A DNA stretch of 64,000 nt from Haemophilus paraphrohaemolyticus (GTDB taxonomy: Bacteria; Pseudomonadota; Gammaproteobacteria; Enterobacterales; Pasteurellaceae): positions 97,256 through 161,255 of the forward strand of contig NZ_MUXX01000002.1 of assembly GCF_002015045.1 (NCBI RefSeq). The letters are read 5' to 3'. The position numbers and the translations under genes were made by a program. The notes under the pieces were generated by a model. The model saw only the letters and a program-made list of their open reading frames with translations, was not told the DNA's origin and did no database searches. This document shows positions 45,532 to 54,153 of this stretch, piece by piece (positions within the stretch are counted from its first letter, which is position 1; the number at the start of each line of letters is the position of its first letter).

Positions 45532-46911
45532 ATGATTAGTGTGTTTGATATGTTTAAAGTAGGGATTGGTCCATCTAGTTCTCATACCGTTGGCCCAATG
45601 AAAGCTGCGAAACAGTTTGTCAATGAATTGATTACTTGCAAATTATTAACTAAAACTAACCGCTTGGAAGTCCATATTTATGGCTCACTTTCACTCACTG
45701 GCCGTGGACATAACACTGATATTGCCGTAGTGATGGGCTTGATGGGCTATTTGCCAGATAATGTGGATATTGAAAGCATTGAGCCAACGATTGAGCAAAT
45801 CAAACAAACCAATAAGCTCTATTTAGCTCAAGCAGATAGCTCAAACATGCATACCATTGATTTTGATTTCTACAAAGATATGCCGTTTCATTACGACTTT
45901 TTACCTCGTCACGAAAATGGGATGACGCTTAAAGCGTTCAATGCAGATGAGCTACTTTTCGAAAAAACATTTTATTCGATTGGTGGTGGGTTTATCGTCG
46001 ATGATGAATATTTCGGTGAAACGACTCAAGACGAAGTACAAGTGCCTTTTCCTTATCAACATGCAGAAGACTTGTTAAAACATTGCCGTGAGCAAGGTTT
46101 ACCGCTTTCTAGCCTAATGTGGAAAAATGAGTTGGCATTGCGTTCGAAAGAAGAAGTTGGGTACTATCTTGCTCATATCTGGCAGGCAATGGAAGCCTGT
46201 ATTCAGCGTGGCTTGCATACTGAAGGTTTGTTGCCAGGTTCGCTAAAAGTAGTTCGCCGAGCAGCATCACTGCGTCGAAGTTTGGAAGCGAATAGTAAAT
46301 TCAACCAAGACCCAATGCAAATTATCGACTGGGTTAATATGTTTGCCTTAGCGGTAAATGAAGAAAATGCAGCGGGTGGACGCGTGGTTACCGCACCGAC
46401 GAATGGTGCTTGTGGTATTGTGCCTGCTGTGTTGGCTTATTATCAGCAATTTATCGCCCCACTTAATCAAGAAACCATAGAGCGTTATTTGTTAGCAACC
46501 AGTGCGATTGGCTCGTTATATAAAATGAATGCCTCAATTTCAGGGGCTGAAGTAGGTTGTCAAGGCGAAGTGGGTGTAGCTTGTTCAATGGCAGCAGCGG
46601 GCTTAACCGAAATTATGGGTGGTACACCAGATCAGGTTTGCATTGCAGCAGAAATTGCAATGGAACATAACCTAGGCTTAACTTGCGATCCTGTAGGCGG
46701 ACAAGTACAAGTGCCTTGTATTGAACGTAATGCAATTGCGGCGGTTAAAGCCATCAACGCTAGCCGAATGGCATTACGCCTTACAACACAGCCGCGAGTC
46801 ACGCTTGATAAAGTCATCGAAACAATGTACGAAACAGGAAAAGATATGAACGCCAAATACCGTGAAACTTCAACAGGTGGCTTGGCGATCAAAATTTTAC
46901 CGTGTGATTAG
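45532..46911 (+). CDS. sdaA: SdaA, L-serine dehydratase (4Fe-4S)
   Basis: Deaminates L-serine to pyruvate with an iron-sulfur cluster. The 459-residue single-chain enzyme begins MISVFDMFKVGIGPSSSHT, the conserved beta-domain start; the alpha part has TNGACGIVPAVLAYY near 285-300 and GCQGEVGVACSMAAAGL near 343, which carry cluster Cys residues, and GLTCDPVGGQVQVPC near 380. The ATG at 45532 matches the homologous start; the Shine-Dalgarno is weak. A serine transporter gene is not adjacent. It converges on thrB. Confidence 0.95.
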   Translation: MISVFDMFKVGIGPSSSHTVGPMKAAKQFVNELITCKLLTKTNRLEVHIYGSLSLTGRGHNTDIAVVMGLMGYLPDNVDIESIEPTIEQIKQTNKLYLAQADSSNMHTIDFDFYKDMPFHYDFLPRHENGMTLKAFNADELLFEKTFYSIGGGFIVDDEYFGETTQDEVQVPFPYQHAEDLLKHCREQGLPLSSLMWKNELALRSKEEVGYYLAHIWQAMEACIQRGLHTEGLLPGSLKVVRRAASLRRSLEANSKFNQDPMQIIDWVNMFALAVNEENAAGGRVVTAPTNGACGIVPAVLAYYQQFIAPLNQETIERYLLATSAIGSLYKMNASISGAEVGCQGEVGVACSMAAAGLTEIMGGTPDQVCIAAEIAMEHNLGLTCDPVGGQVQVPCIERNAIAAVKAINASRMALRLTTQPRVTLDKVIETMYETGKDMNAKYRETSTGGLAIKILPCD

Positions 46912-46969
46912 TTTTATAAGACTTAAATGAGGTTTTAACCAACACTTTTGTCTACTATGTCTATAACAT

Positions 46970-47023
46970 AAGCGGTCTATTTCTTGAAGCATTTTGCAAA
47001 ATCTTAAAAGAAATAGACCGCTT
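46970..47023. terminator. Inverted USS terminator between sdaA and thrB
   Basis: AAGCGGTCTATTTCTT (46970-46985) and AAGAAATAGACCGCTT (47008-47023) are perfect 16-bp complements around GAAGCATTTTGCAAAATCTTAA. It serves the two convergent genes. Confidence 0.8.
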
Positions 47024-47039
47024 GTTTATTCAGCACAAG

Positions 47040-47990
47040 TTACTTCAATTCTCTCGCCCCTAAATTATCTACTTTACAGATATGAATAAATCCTTCGTTA
47101 TTTTGGAGGTATTCTTTTTCTAAGTAGGCTTCCAGTTTTTGAGCGTGTTCCAAATCTGGTGCAATCGCAAACATCGTTGGGCCTGAGCCAGAAATGCCAA
47201 CTGCTAATGCGCCGAGATCTTTACAACCTTGACGAACGGTTGGGAAGTTTGGCAATAAGTTTTCGCGATAAGGTTCGGCGATTAGATCTTTCATCATTAC
47301 CGCTGCTAATACATCTTGGTGCGTATGGCAAGCGTGGACGAATGAGCCTAAATAACTAGCTTGTTGGATCATATCTTGGCGGGTGTAATTTTTAGGTAAA
47401 ATCGCCCTAGCCTCTGCAGTCGAAACTTCAATACCAGGGTAAGCGAGCACCCAATACCATTCATCAAAGAATGGTAATGGTTGGCAGATATTGCCGAGCG
47501 ATTGGGTCATTAATTGCAAACCGCCTAAGTAGCATGGTGCGACGTTGTCGTAGTGGATTGAACCTGAAATGCGTCCCTCCAATTCTCCCATCATCTCCAA
47601 CAATTCCATTTTTGAAAATGGCTCATCGTGGAATTTGTTGAGAGCAACTAATGCAGCCACAATCGAGCATGCACTTGAACCTAAGCCCGAACCGATTGGC
47701 ATATTCTTTTCGAGCGTTAAGCGTAAATTTTTCACGCTGCCACCACGTAATTTAAAGCGTTCACTGAAAAGTACATAAGCCTGATAAACGATGTTTTTTT
47801 GCGGTTCTTTTGGTAATTTGCGAACAAAATAACCGACACTTTCAAGCTCAAATAGCTGATCGCAATCTTCAATTTGCACCACATCGCCTAATAAAGAGCC
47901 GTTAATTGGTGAAATAGCGGCCCCTAGAGAGTCAAAACCTACACTAATATTTGCACTCGAAGCAGGAGCATAAATGCGTAATGTTGTCAT
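47040..47990 (-). CDS. thrB: ThrB, homoserine kinase
   Basis: Phosphorylates homoserine on the way to threonine. The 316-residue GHMP kinase begins [20 protein letters not shown], has the phosphate loop [20 protein letters not shown] near 88-107, and ends with the third GHMP motif [15 protein letters not shown] near 263. Its ATG overlaps the thrA stop (TAATG). thrC, the usual next gene, is not present: a terminator and convergent sdaA follow. Confidence 0.97.
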   Translation of the reverse strand: MTTLRIYAPASSANISVGFDSLGAAISPINGSLLGDVVQIEDCDQLFELESVGYFVRKLPKEPQKNIVYQAYVLFSERFKLRGGSVKNLRLTLEKNMPIGSGLGSSACSIVAALVALNKFHDEPFSKMELLEMMGELEGRISGSIHYDNVAPCYLGGLQLMTQSLGNICQPLPFFDEWYWVLAYPGIEVSTAEARAILPKNYTRQDMIQQASYLGSFVHACHTHQDVLAAVMMKDLIAEPYRENLLPNFPTVRQGCKDLGALAVGISGSGPTMFAIAPDLEHAQKLEAYLEKEYLQNNEGFIHICKVDNLGARELK

Positions 47991-50446
47991 TATTGTGCTC
48001 CTCCGTACAGGGTGCGTAAAATATCGGCAAAGATACCCGCAGCAGTAACACTATTTCCTGCTCCATAACCACGTAATAAGAGTGGAATTGGGCTGTAGTA
48101 TCGAGTAAAGAATGCTAGAGCGTTTTCGCCATTTTTCACTTTGTAAAGTGGATGTTCAGAATCGACCGCTTCAATTGCGACACGGCATTTGCCATTTTCA
48201 ATTGAGGCAACATAACGCAACACCTTACCTTCTGCTTTTGCTGCTTCAATGCGTTTGTTGAACTCTTCGTCAAGCCCTGGTAACACCGCTAAGAATTCCT
48301 CTTTATTCATGCCTTCTGAGAACCCTTTTGGTAATACACCTTCCACTTCAATGTCTTCAAACTCAAGTTCTAAACCCATTTCACGTGCTAAGATCAACAA
48401 TTTACGTGCTACATCTGCACCCGATAAATCATCACGTGGATCAGGTTCGGTAAAACCTTTCTCTTTTGCGAGTAAGGTGGCTTCTGAAAGGCTTAAGCCC
48501 TCTTCTAATTGGCCGAAAATGAAAGAGAGAGAGCCAGATAAGATCCCTTCAAATTTCTCAACTTCATCGCCCGCAGCAAGCAAGTTTTGTAAGTTTTCGA
48601 TAACCGGTAAGCCTGCTCCTACGTTTGTTTCGTATAAGAATTTATGCTGACTTTGGCGAGCATTTTCACGCATTTCTTGGTAGTAAGCGTAGCTTGAGGT
48701 GTTCGCTTTTTTGTTTGGTGTCACCACGTGGAAACCTTCTTTTAACGCACGAGCGTAAAGGTTTGCAACCGATTGTGCTGAAGTACAATCCACAAATACA
48801 GGATTTACTACGTGGTGCAATTTGATAAACGAAAGCAACACATCAAAATCTGATGGCTGTGTTGCATTTTCTAAATCTTGTTGCCAGTTATCTAAATTTA
48901 AACCGTTTTCATTGAGTAACATTTTATCTGAGTTGGCTAATGCACAAACTCGGATCTCAATATCCTTCTTTGAAAGAAACTCCTTTTGTTGTTTCACTTG
49001 TTCAATCAATGAACCGCCCACACCACCTACGCCCACGAGGAACATATCCACCACTTTTTTATTGCTGAATAAGCGTTTATGCGTTGCTTTTACGGCTTCA
49101 ATCGCTTTATTTAACGGCACTACCGCAGAGATAGAACGTTCAGAAGAGCCTTGAGCGATTGCTACAATACTGATGTTTGCTTGAGCAAGTGCAGAGAAGA
49201 AACGAGCTGCGATCCCTTTTGCAGTACGCATACCATCCCCCACCACAGAGACGATAGAGAGATCTTTGATGATATCGATTGGATCAAGCAAGTTTTCAGC
49301 CAATTCTGGCGCAAATTCTACATTTAATGCGACAAGTGCTTTTTCTGCTGATTTTGCTGGCACGCAGAAACTGATGCTGTATTCAGAAGAAGATTGGGTA
49401 ATTAAGATGACGGAAATACCCGCTTTTGACATTGAAGAGAACACGCGAGAAGCCATCCCCACCATACCTTGCATTCCTGCACCAGACACGTTGAACATCG
49501 CCACATTATCAAGGTTGGTAATGCCTTTTACTTTTAAGCCATCATCAGCAATATTGCCGTCAATGTAAGTGCCTTTGCCCTCTGGATTGCCTGTGTTTTT
49601 GATTAAGCATGGAATATTGAGCGGTACAAGTGGTCCGATTGTGCGAGGGTGAATCACTTTCGCCCCGAAGTAAGAAAGCTCCATCGCCTCTTGGTAGCTC
49701 ATCGATTCTAAGCAGATTGCATCAGGGACTAAACGCGGATCGCAAGTATAAACGCCGTCTACGTCCGTCCAGATTTCACAACATTCTGCGTTTAAACAAG
49801 CTGCTAAACAAGCCGCAGAATAATCTGAACCATTGCGACCCAACAGCACTAATTCGCCTTTTTCATTACCTGCAGTGAACCCTGCCATTAACACAATATT
49901 TTTCTTTGGAATAGCATTAACATCTACACGCTTGGTTGACTCAACGATATCTACAGAAGACTCTAAATAGCTTCCAATAGCAAGTAATTTTTCAACAGGA
50001 TTAATGTTGGTTACTTCGTAACCTTTTGCTTCAAACCACGCTTGCATCATTGCAATTGAAAGTTTTTCACCACGGCAGTGAATGGTTGCTGCTACGGAAT
50101 CTGGAAGAGACTTACTTTGTGCCGCATCTTGGGCAATGCCTTGGATTTGTTTAAGTTCAGCTTCAACCAATGCTAATAAACCTTCACGATCAACCTTATT
50201 ATTTGCTGTATGTAAGCCATTGATAATATTGAAGAAAATGTCCGTTGCTTCAGAAAGGTTTTGCTCGAAAGATTCACCAACAATCGCTTTATCAACGATG
50301 GCAACTAAATGATTGGTGATTTTAGCGGGAGCAGAAAGCACGCCTGCCGCCTGAGATTTTAAATGTGCCTTTTCGATGATATCCGCCGCTTGCATGAAGC
50401 GTTCTGGATTTGCAAGCGATGTGCCGCCGAATTTAAGAACTCGCAT
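47990..50446 (-). CDS. thrA: ThrA, bifunctional aspartokinase I / homoserine dehydrogenase I
   Basis: Catalyses the first and third steps of threonine synthesis. The 818-residue fusion has aspartokinase ([18 protein letters not shown] at the start, [17 protein letters not shown] near 230), ACT regulatory repeats near 310-460 ([18 protein letters not shown]), and homoserine dehydrogenase ([16 protein letters not shown] near 470, [19 protein letters not shown] near 610). I start at the ATG at 50446 with AGGAGAA before it; a longer frame to 50536 would run through the attenuator terminator and is rejected. Threonine is expected to inhibit it through the ACT domain. Confidence 0.97.
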   Translation of the reverse strand: MRVLKFGGTSLANPERFMQAADIIEKAHLKSQAAGVLSAPAKITNHLVAIVDKAIVGESFEQNLSEATDIFFNIINGLHTANNKVDREGLLALVEAELKQIQGIAQDAAQSKSLPDSVAATIHCRGEKLSIAMMQAWFEAKGYEVTNINPVEKLLAIGSYLESSVDIVESTKRVDVNAIPKKNIVLMAGFTAGNEKGELVLLGRNGSDYSAACLAACLNAECCEIWTDVDGVYTCDPRLVPDAICLESMSYQEAMELSYFGAKVIHPRTIGPLVPLNIPCLIKNTGNPEGKGTYIDGNIADDGLKVKGITNLDNVAMFNVSGAGMQGMVGMASRVFSSMSKAGISVILITQSSSEYSISFCVPAKSAEKALVALNVEFAPELAENLLDPIDIIKDLSIVSVVGDGMRTAKGIAARFFSALAQANISIVAIAQGSSERSISAVVPLNKAIEAVKATHKRLFSNKKVVDMFLVGVGGVGGSLIEQVKQQKEFLSKKDIEIRVCALANSDKMLLNENGLNLDNWQQDLENATQPSDFDVLLSFIKLHHVVNPVFVDCTSAQSVANLYARALKEGFHVVTPNKKANTSSYAYYQEMRENARQSQHKFLYETNVGAGLPVIENLQNLLAAGDEVEKFEGILSGSLSFIFGQLEEGLSLSEATLLAKEKGFTEPDPRDDLSGADVARKLLILAREMGLELEFEDIEVEGVLPKGFSEGMNKEEFLAVLPGLDEEFNKRIEAAKAEGKVLRYVASIENGKCRVAIEAVDSEHPLYKVKNGENALAFFTRYYSPIPLLLRGYGAGNSVTAAGIFADILRTLYGGAQ

Positions 50447-50491
50447 AGTTTCTCCTGAATGATAAAAGAATGATGTTGTAAATTTTCCTAC

Positions 50492-50518
50492 AAAAAAGCC
50501 CGCTTGTAGCGGGCTTTT
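50492..50518 (-). terminator. thr attenuator terminator
   Basis: On the minus strand AAAAGCCCGCT-ACA-AGCGGGCTTTT makes an 11-bp stem followed by TTG, 46 nt before thrA and 30 nt after the leader peptide stop. It is the expected attenuator of the thr operon. Confidence 0.85.
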
Positions 50519-50548
50519 CTTGGTTGATTTTAGCAATACTGACCCGCA

Positions 50549-50605
50549 CTACACGAAGATGGTAATGATCGTAATCATGGTGGTCATCATTGCTTGAGTA
50601 TTCAT
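50549..50605 (-). CDS. thrL: ThrL, thr operon leader peptide
   Basis: An 18-residue reading frame, MNTQAMMTTMITIITIFV, with five Thr and four Ile, just upstream of the attenuator and thrA. E. coli ThrL (21 residues) has the same Thr/Ile-rich plan. Ribosome stalling at these codons when charged tRNA-Thr or tRNA-Ile is scarce would favour the antiterminator and let thrAB be transcribed. The start codon is ATG; the ribosome site is weak. Confidence 0.85.
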   Translation of the reverse strand: MNTQAMMTTMITIITIFV

Positions 50606-50640
50606 AATTAGCTATTTAATTTAGCGTGAAAGATGGGTAG

Positions 50641-50669
50641 AGAATGTGCCAAAGTGAGAGATTTGTCAA
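50641..50669 (-). promoter_or_regulatory. Predicted thr operon promoter
   Basis: On the minus strand a perfect TTGACA (50669-50664) is followed 17 bp later by CATTCT (50646-50641), about 36 nt before the ThrL ATG. The -35 is ideal, the -10 poor, as often seen for regulated biosynthetic operons. Confidence 0.6.
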
Positions 50670-50850
50670 TGGTTTTTTGTTGAGATTTGGGAAATATTTT
50701 TGCTGGTTTATTATTTTTCCTCCGCATAAATTTTCTACTCGTGAAAAAATCAATTTTATGCTATTTTATAATACACTTTTTTCCGCTAATTTTGGCAGAA
50801 TACGGAAAAAGGATATTTTTAACTTAACTCATTGATTTTAAGGAGCTTTT

Positions 50851-51150
50851 ATGCAACAAGGTAGCGGTTTAGAAATGTTGATCATTCTCGCAGTGTTCGG
50901 TGTGATTTTCTATTTTATGGTTTTCCGCCCACAATCTAAACGCCAAAAAGAACAACGTAACTTACTTTCAAGCCTTGCAAAAGGAGATGAAATCTTAACA
51001 AGCGGTGGTTTAATCGGCAAAATTACCAAAGTGAGTACAGAAGACGAAAACATCGTGATTGCATTAAATGACAATAACGAAGTGATGATTTCTCGTAACT
51101 TCGTGGTAGCGACCTTACCAAAAGGTACAATGAAAGCGTTAAAACCTTAA
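50851..51150 (+). CDS. yajC: YajC, Sec translocon accessory protein
   Basis: Small membrane partner of SecDF-YidC. The 99-residue protein has one N-terminal membrane helix (LEMLIILAVFGVIFYFMVF) followed by RPQSKRQKEQRNLLSSL and the family core GDEILTSGGLIGKITKV. AAGGAG precedes the ATG, and TATAAT lies at 50767. secD and secF follow in order; tgt and queA, usual upstream neighbours, are replaced here by divergent thrA. Confidence 0.96.
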   Translation: MQQGSGLEMLIILAVFGVIFYFMVFRPQSKRQKEQRNLLSSLAKGDEILTSGGLIGKITKVSTEDENIVIALNDNNEVMISRNFVVATLPKGTMKALKP

Positions 51151-51160
51151 TCTCATTTTT

Positions 51161-51204
51161 AACGCTTGTTTTAAGTAGCTTAAAGCCTGCTTAAAACAAG
51201 CGTT
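51161..51204 (+). other. Stem-loop between yajC and secD
   Basis: AACGCTTGTTTTAAG (51161-51175) and CTTAAAACAAGCGTT (51190-51204) form a perfect 15-bp stem with a 14-nt loop, followed by TTACTTTT. It may partly terminate after yajC, lowering secDF relative to yajC, or stabilise the yajC mRNA. Confidence 0.7.
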
Positions 51205-51224
51205 TTACTTTTAGGAGAATTAGT

Positions 51225-53072
51225 GTGTTAAATCGATTCCCGTTATGGAAAAATCTGATGATCATCATTGTGACGCTCATCGGTAGCTTGTATGCTCTTC
51301 CAAACTTATATGGTGAAGATCCATCCGTGCAAATTTCAGGTACGCGTGGGCACGAGGCAACAATAGAAACATTGACTCAAGTCAATAATGCTCTTGCATC
51401 GTTAAATATCTCACCAAAAGCAACACAGCTTGAAAATGGCTCGATCTTAGTACGTCTAGAAAAAGACGATCAACAATTGCCGGCTAAAGAAAAAATCGCT
51501 GAAGTATTAGGCGATAAATATTCGGTAGCATTAAACCTTGCTCCAGCGACACCAACTTGGCTAACGGATATTGGCGGTAGCCCAATGAAACGTGGCCTAG
51601 ACTTACGTGGTGGGGTTCGCTTCTTAATGGAAGTGGATATGAACACAGCAATGCAAAAGCAGCAGGAAAGCTTACAAGACTCTTTACGAAGTGATTTCCG
51701 AAAAGAGAAAATTGGCTATAAAGCGGTTAAAAAAGGCGAGAATTTTGCAACTGTGATTGAGTTTAATGACTCTGTTGATGCAGATAAATCAGTGCGCTTA
51801 GTAAAACGTACGCATACCACGCTAGAAGCCACTTATAACTCACCGACAGAAGTAACTTTTGCACTTTCTGCAACAGGTTTATCTTCTGCTCGAGATATGG
51901 CCATTGAGCAAAACTTATCTATTTTACGTAAACGTGTGGAAGAGTTAGGTGTTTCTGAGCCAACTATTCAGCGTCAAGGTGCCGATCGTATCGTGGTTGA
52001 GCTGCCTGGTGTGCAAGATACCGCACGTGCGAAAGAGCTACTAGGTGCAACTGCAACGCTTGAGTTCCGTTTAGTCAATGATGCGGCAAACCCAGAAGCA
52101 GCAACGCGTGGGATTGTGCCTGCAGATTCAGAACTCAAATATACGCAAGATGGTCGCCCAATGGTGCTTAAACGTAAGCCAAGTTTAGGCGGTGAGCATA
52201 TTATTGATGCAAACTCTGGCAAAGATGACCGTGGCTTACCACAAGTTAGCATTAAGCTAGACAGCGATGGTGGTAACCAAATGGCAGAGATTACGAAAAG
52301 TGCAGTCGGTAAGCCAATGGCAACGCTTTATAGCGAGTTCAAGGATTCTGGTCGTCGTGATGCGAATGGTAAAGTGATCCTTGAAAAACACGAAGAAGTG
52401 ATTAACGTGGCAACAATCAACAGCCGTTTGGGTAATCAATTCCAAATCACAGGGATTAACTCACCTGCTGAAGCCCAAAACTTAGCAGTACTGCTTCGTT
52501 CAGGGGCATTGATTGCGCCAATCGTTATCGTAGAAGAGCGTACAGTCGGTGCATCACTTGGTGCAGATAACGTGGAAAAAGGCTTGGAAGCAGGGATGTA
52601 TGGTCTTGTGCTCACCATTATTTTCTGCTTGGTGTACTACAAAATGTTCGGCGTGTTTGCTTCGATTGCATTAACCGTTAATATGATTTTAACCATGGGT
52701 TTAATGTCGTTAATTGGTGCAACCTTAACCATGCCTGGGATTGCGGGTATCGTGCTTGCTGTGGGGATGTCGGTAGATGCGAACGTATTGATTTACGAAC
52801 GCATTAAAGAAGAGTTGCGTAATGGTCGATCAGTACAACAAGCGATTCACGAAGGCTATAACGGTGCATTTACCTCTATTTTCGACTCAAACTTAACCAC
52901 CGTTTTAACCTCATTAGTGCTTTATGCTGTGGGTACAGGGCCTGTAAAAGGCTTTGCGATTACTTTGGCATTAGGCGTAATGATCTCTATGTTTACCGCA
53001 ATCACAGGAACACGTATGCTTGTAAACTGGGTATATGGTGGTAATAAACGTGTGAAAAAACTTTGGATTTAA
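51225..53072 (+). CDS. secD: SecD, protein-export membrane protein
   Basis: Uses the proton gradient to pull exported proteins into the periplasm, with SecF and YajC. The 615-residue protein has an N-terminal helix (LWKNLMIIIVTLIGSLYALP), a large periplasmic domain with the family start MKRGLDLRGGVRFLMEVDM near 117, and five helices at the C-terminus including GIAGIVLAVGMSVDANVLIY near 505-525, with the conserved Asp. It starts with GTG at 51225 after TAGGAG; no ATG lies nearby. secF follows after 10 bp. Confidence 0.95.
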   Translation: MLNRFPLWKNLMIIIVTLIGSLYALPNLYGEDPSVQISGTRGHEATIETLTQVNNALASLNISPKATQLENGSILVRLEKDDQQLPAKEKIAEVLGDKYSVALNLAPATPTWLTDIGGSPMKRGLDLRGGVRFLMEVDMNTAMQKQQESLQDSLRSDFRKEKIGYKAVKKGENFATVIEFNDSVDADKSVRLVKRTHTTLEATYNSPTEVTFALSATGLSSARDMAIEQNLSILRKRVEELGVSEPTIQRQGADRIVVELPGVQDTARAKELLGATATLEFRLVNDAANPEAATRGIVPADSELKYTQDGRPMVLKRKPSLGGEHIIDANSGKDDRGLPQVSIKLDSDGGNQMAEITKSAVGKPMATLYSEFKDSGRRDANGKVILEKHEEVINVATINSRLGNQFQITGINSPAEAQNLAVLLRSGALIAPIVIVEERTVGASLGADNVEKGLEAGMYGLVLTIIFCLVYYKMFGVFASIALTVNMILTMGLMSLIGATLTMPGIAGIVLAVGMSVDANVLIYERIKEELRNGRSVQQAIHEGYNGAFTSIFDSNLTTVLTSLVLYAVGTGPVKGFAITLALGVMISMFTAITGTRMLVNWVYGGNKRVKKLWI

Positions 53073-53082
53073 GGTGATATAA

Positions 53083-54057
53083 ATGGCAACTGTTCAAAAA
53101 GAAAAAGACGCATCGGAAATTAAGCTTCCGTATAAACTGATTCCATTTATGCGATATCGCTTCATCGGTTTTGGTTTCTCACTCATTGTCACAGCACTTT
53201 GTATTTTTTCTATCGTGACTAAAGGGTTTAACTGGGGGTTAGATTTCACGGGTGGTACAGTGATTGAAACCTCATTTTCACAACCTGCTGACTTGGAAAA
53301 AGTGCGTGCCTCTTTAGAAAAAGAAGGCTTTGGCAGTGCGTTAGTGCAAACCACGGGTAGCCAAAAAGATATTATGATCCGCTTGCCTGCTTCTGCGGGT
53401 GATAAAGATCTCGGCAATAAAATTATGAATATGGTTCATAAAGATATTGACCCACAAGCGGTAATTAAAAGCGTGGAATTTGTTGGACCAAACGTGGGGG
53501 AAGAACTCACGCAAGGGGCAATCTATGCAACGCTTGCAACACTTGGAATGCTCTTACTTTACGTTGGTACGCGTTTTGAAGTGCGTATGGCATTTGGTGG
53601 TATTTTAGCCTTGTTTCACGACGTATTGGTTACAGTGGGGATTTTCTCTTTCCTCCAAATTGAGATTGACCTTACCTTTGTGGCAGCGATTCTTTCGGTC
53701 GTGGGTTACTCACTGAACGACTCCATCGTGGTATTCGACCGTGTGCGGGAAAACTTCAGTAAAATTCGCCGCGTAAGTTCGCAAGAGGTGATTGATATTT
53801 CATTAAGCCAAACGCTTTCACGTACTTTAATGACCTCTATAACCACACTCTTTGTAGTAGCAGCTCTCTTCTGGTTTGGTGGACCAAGTATTCACAGTTT
53901 CTCGCTCGCCTTGTTGATCGGTATCGGCTTTGGTACTTATTCTTCCATCTATATCGCAATCGGTGTGGCATTAGAGCTAGGCTTAGACCGCGAACATATG
54001 AACAAACCCGTGGTTGAAAAAGAAGGTGCAAATACCGAATCTTTTATTGACTACTAG
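53083..54057 (+). CDS. secF: SecF, protein-export membrane protein
   Basis: Partner of SecD in the SecDF-YajC complex. The 324-residue protein has six membrane helices, the periplasmic motif GLDFTGGTVIETSF near 50, FVGPNVGEELTQGAIYATL near 130-148, and the conserved VGYSLNDSIVVFDRVREN near 205-222. It is translated right after secD. A USS hairpin terminator follows. Confidence 0.97.
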   Translation: MATVQKEKDASEIKLPYKLIPFMRYRFIGFGFSLIVTALCIFSIVTKGFNWGLDFTGGTVIETSFSQPADLEKVRASLEKEGFGSALVQTTGSQKDIMIRLPASAGDKDLGNKIMNMVHKDIDPQAVIKSVEFVGPNVGEELTQGAIYATLATLGMLLLYVGTRFEVRMAFGGILALFHDVLVTVGIFSFLQIEIDLTFVAAILSVVGYSLNDSIVVFDRVRENFSKIRRVSSQEVIDISLSQTLSRTLMTSITTLFVVAALFWFGGPSIHSFSLALLIGIGFGTYSSIYIAIGVALELGLDREHMNKPVVEKEGANTESFIDY

Positions 54058-54073
54058 TTGGTAAGTTTCAAAT

Positions 54074-54122
54074 AAAAAAAGACCGCTTGTTAGAATGATC
54101 AGAATCACAAGCGGTTTTTTTA
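54074..54122. terminator. Inverted USS terminator between secF and cydD
   Basis: ACCGCTTGT (54082-54090) and ACAAGCGGT (54107-54115) pair, extended by flanking AAAAAA and TTTTTT runs, around TAGAATGATCAGAATC. The run of T on each strand suits both convergent genes. Confidence 0.8.
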
Positions 54123-54153
54123 TAATAATTTTGTCTATTATGACTTTTGTTTG

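Noticed and set aside
50447..50536. Thirty-codon N-terminal extension of ThrA
   Set aside because: It would be translated from the attenuator terminator (KSPLQAGFF corresponds to the stem), while AGGAGAA and the conserved [10 protein letters not shown] start support 50446.
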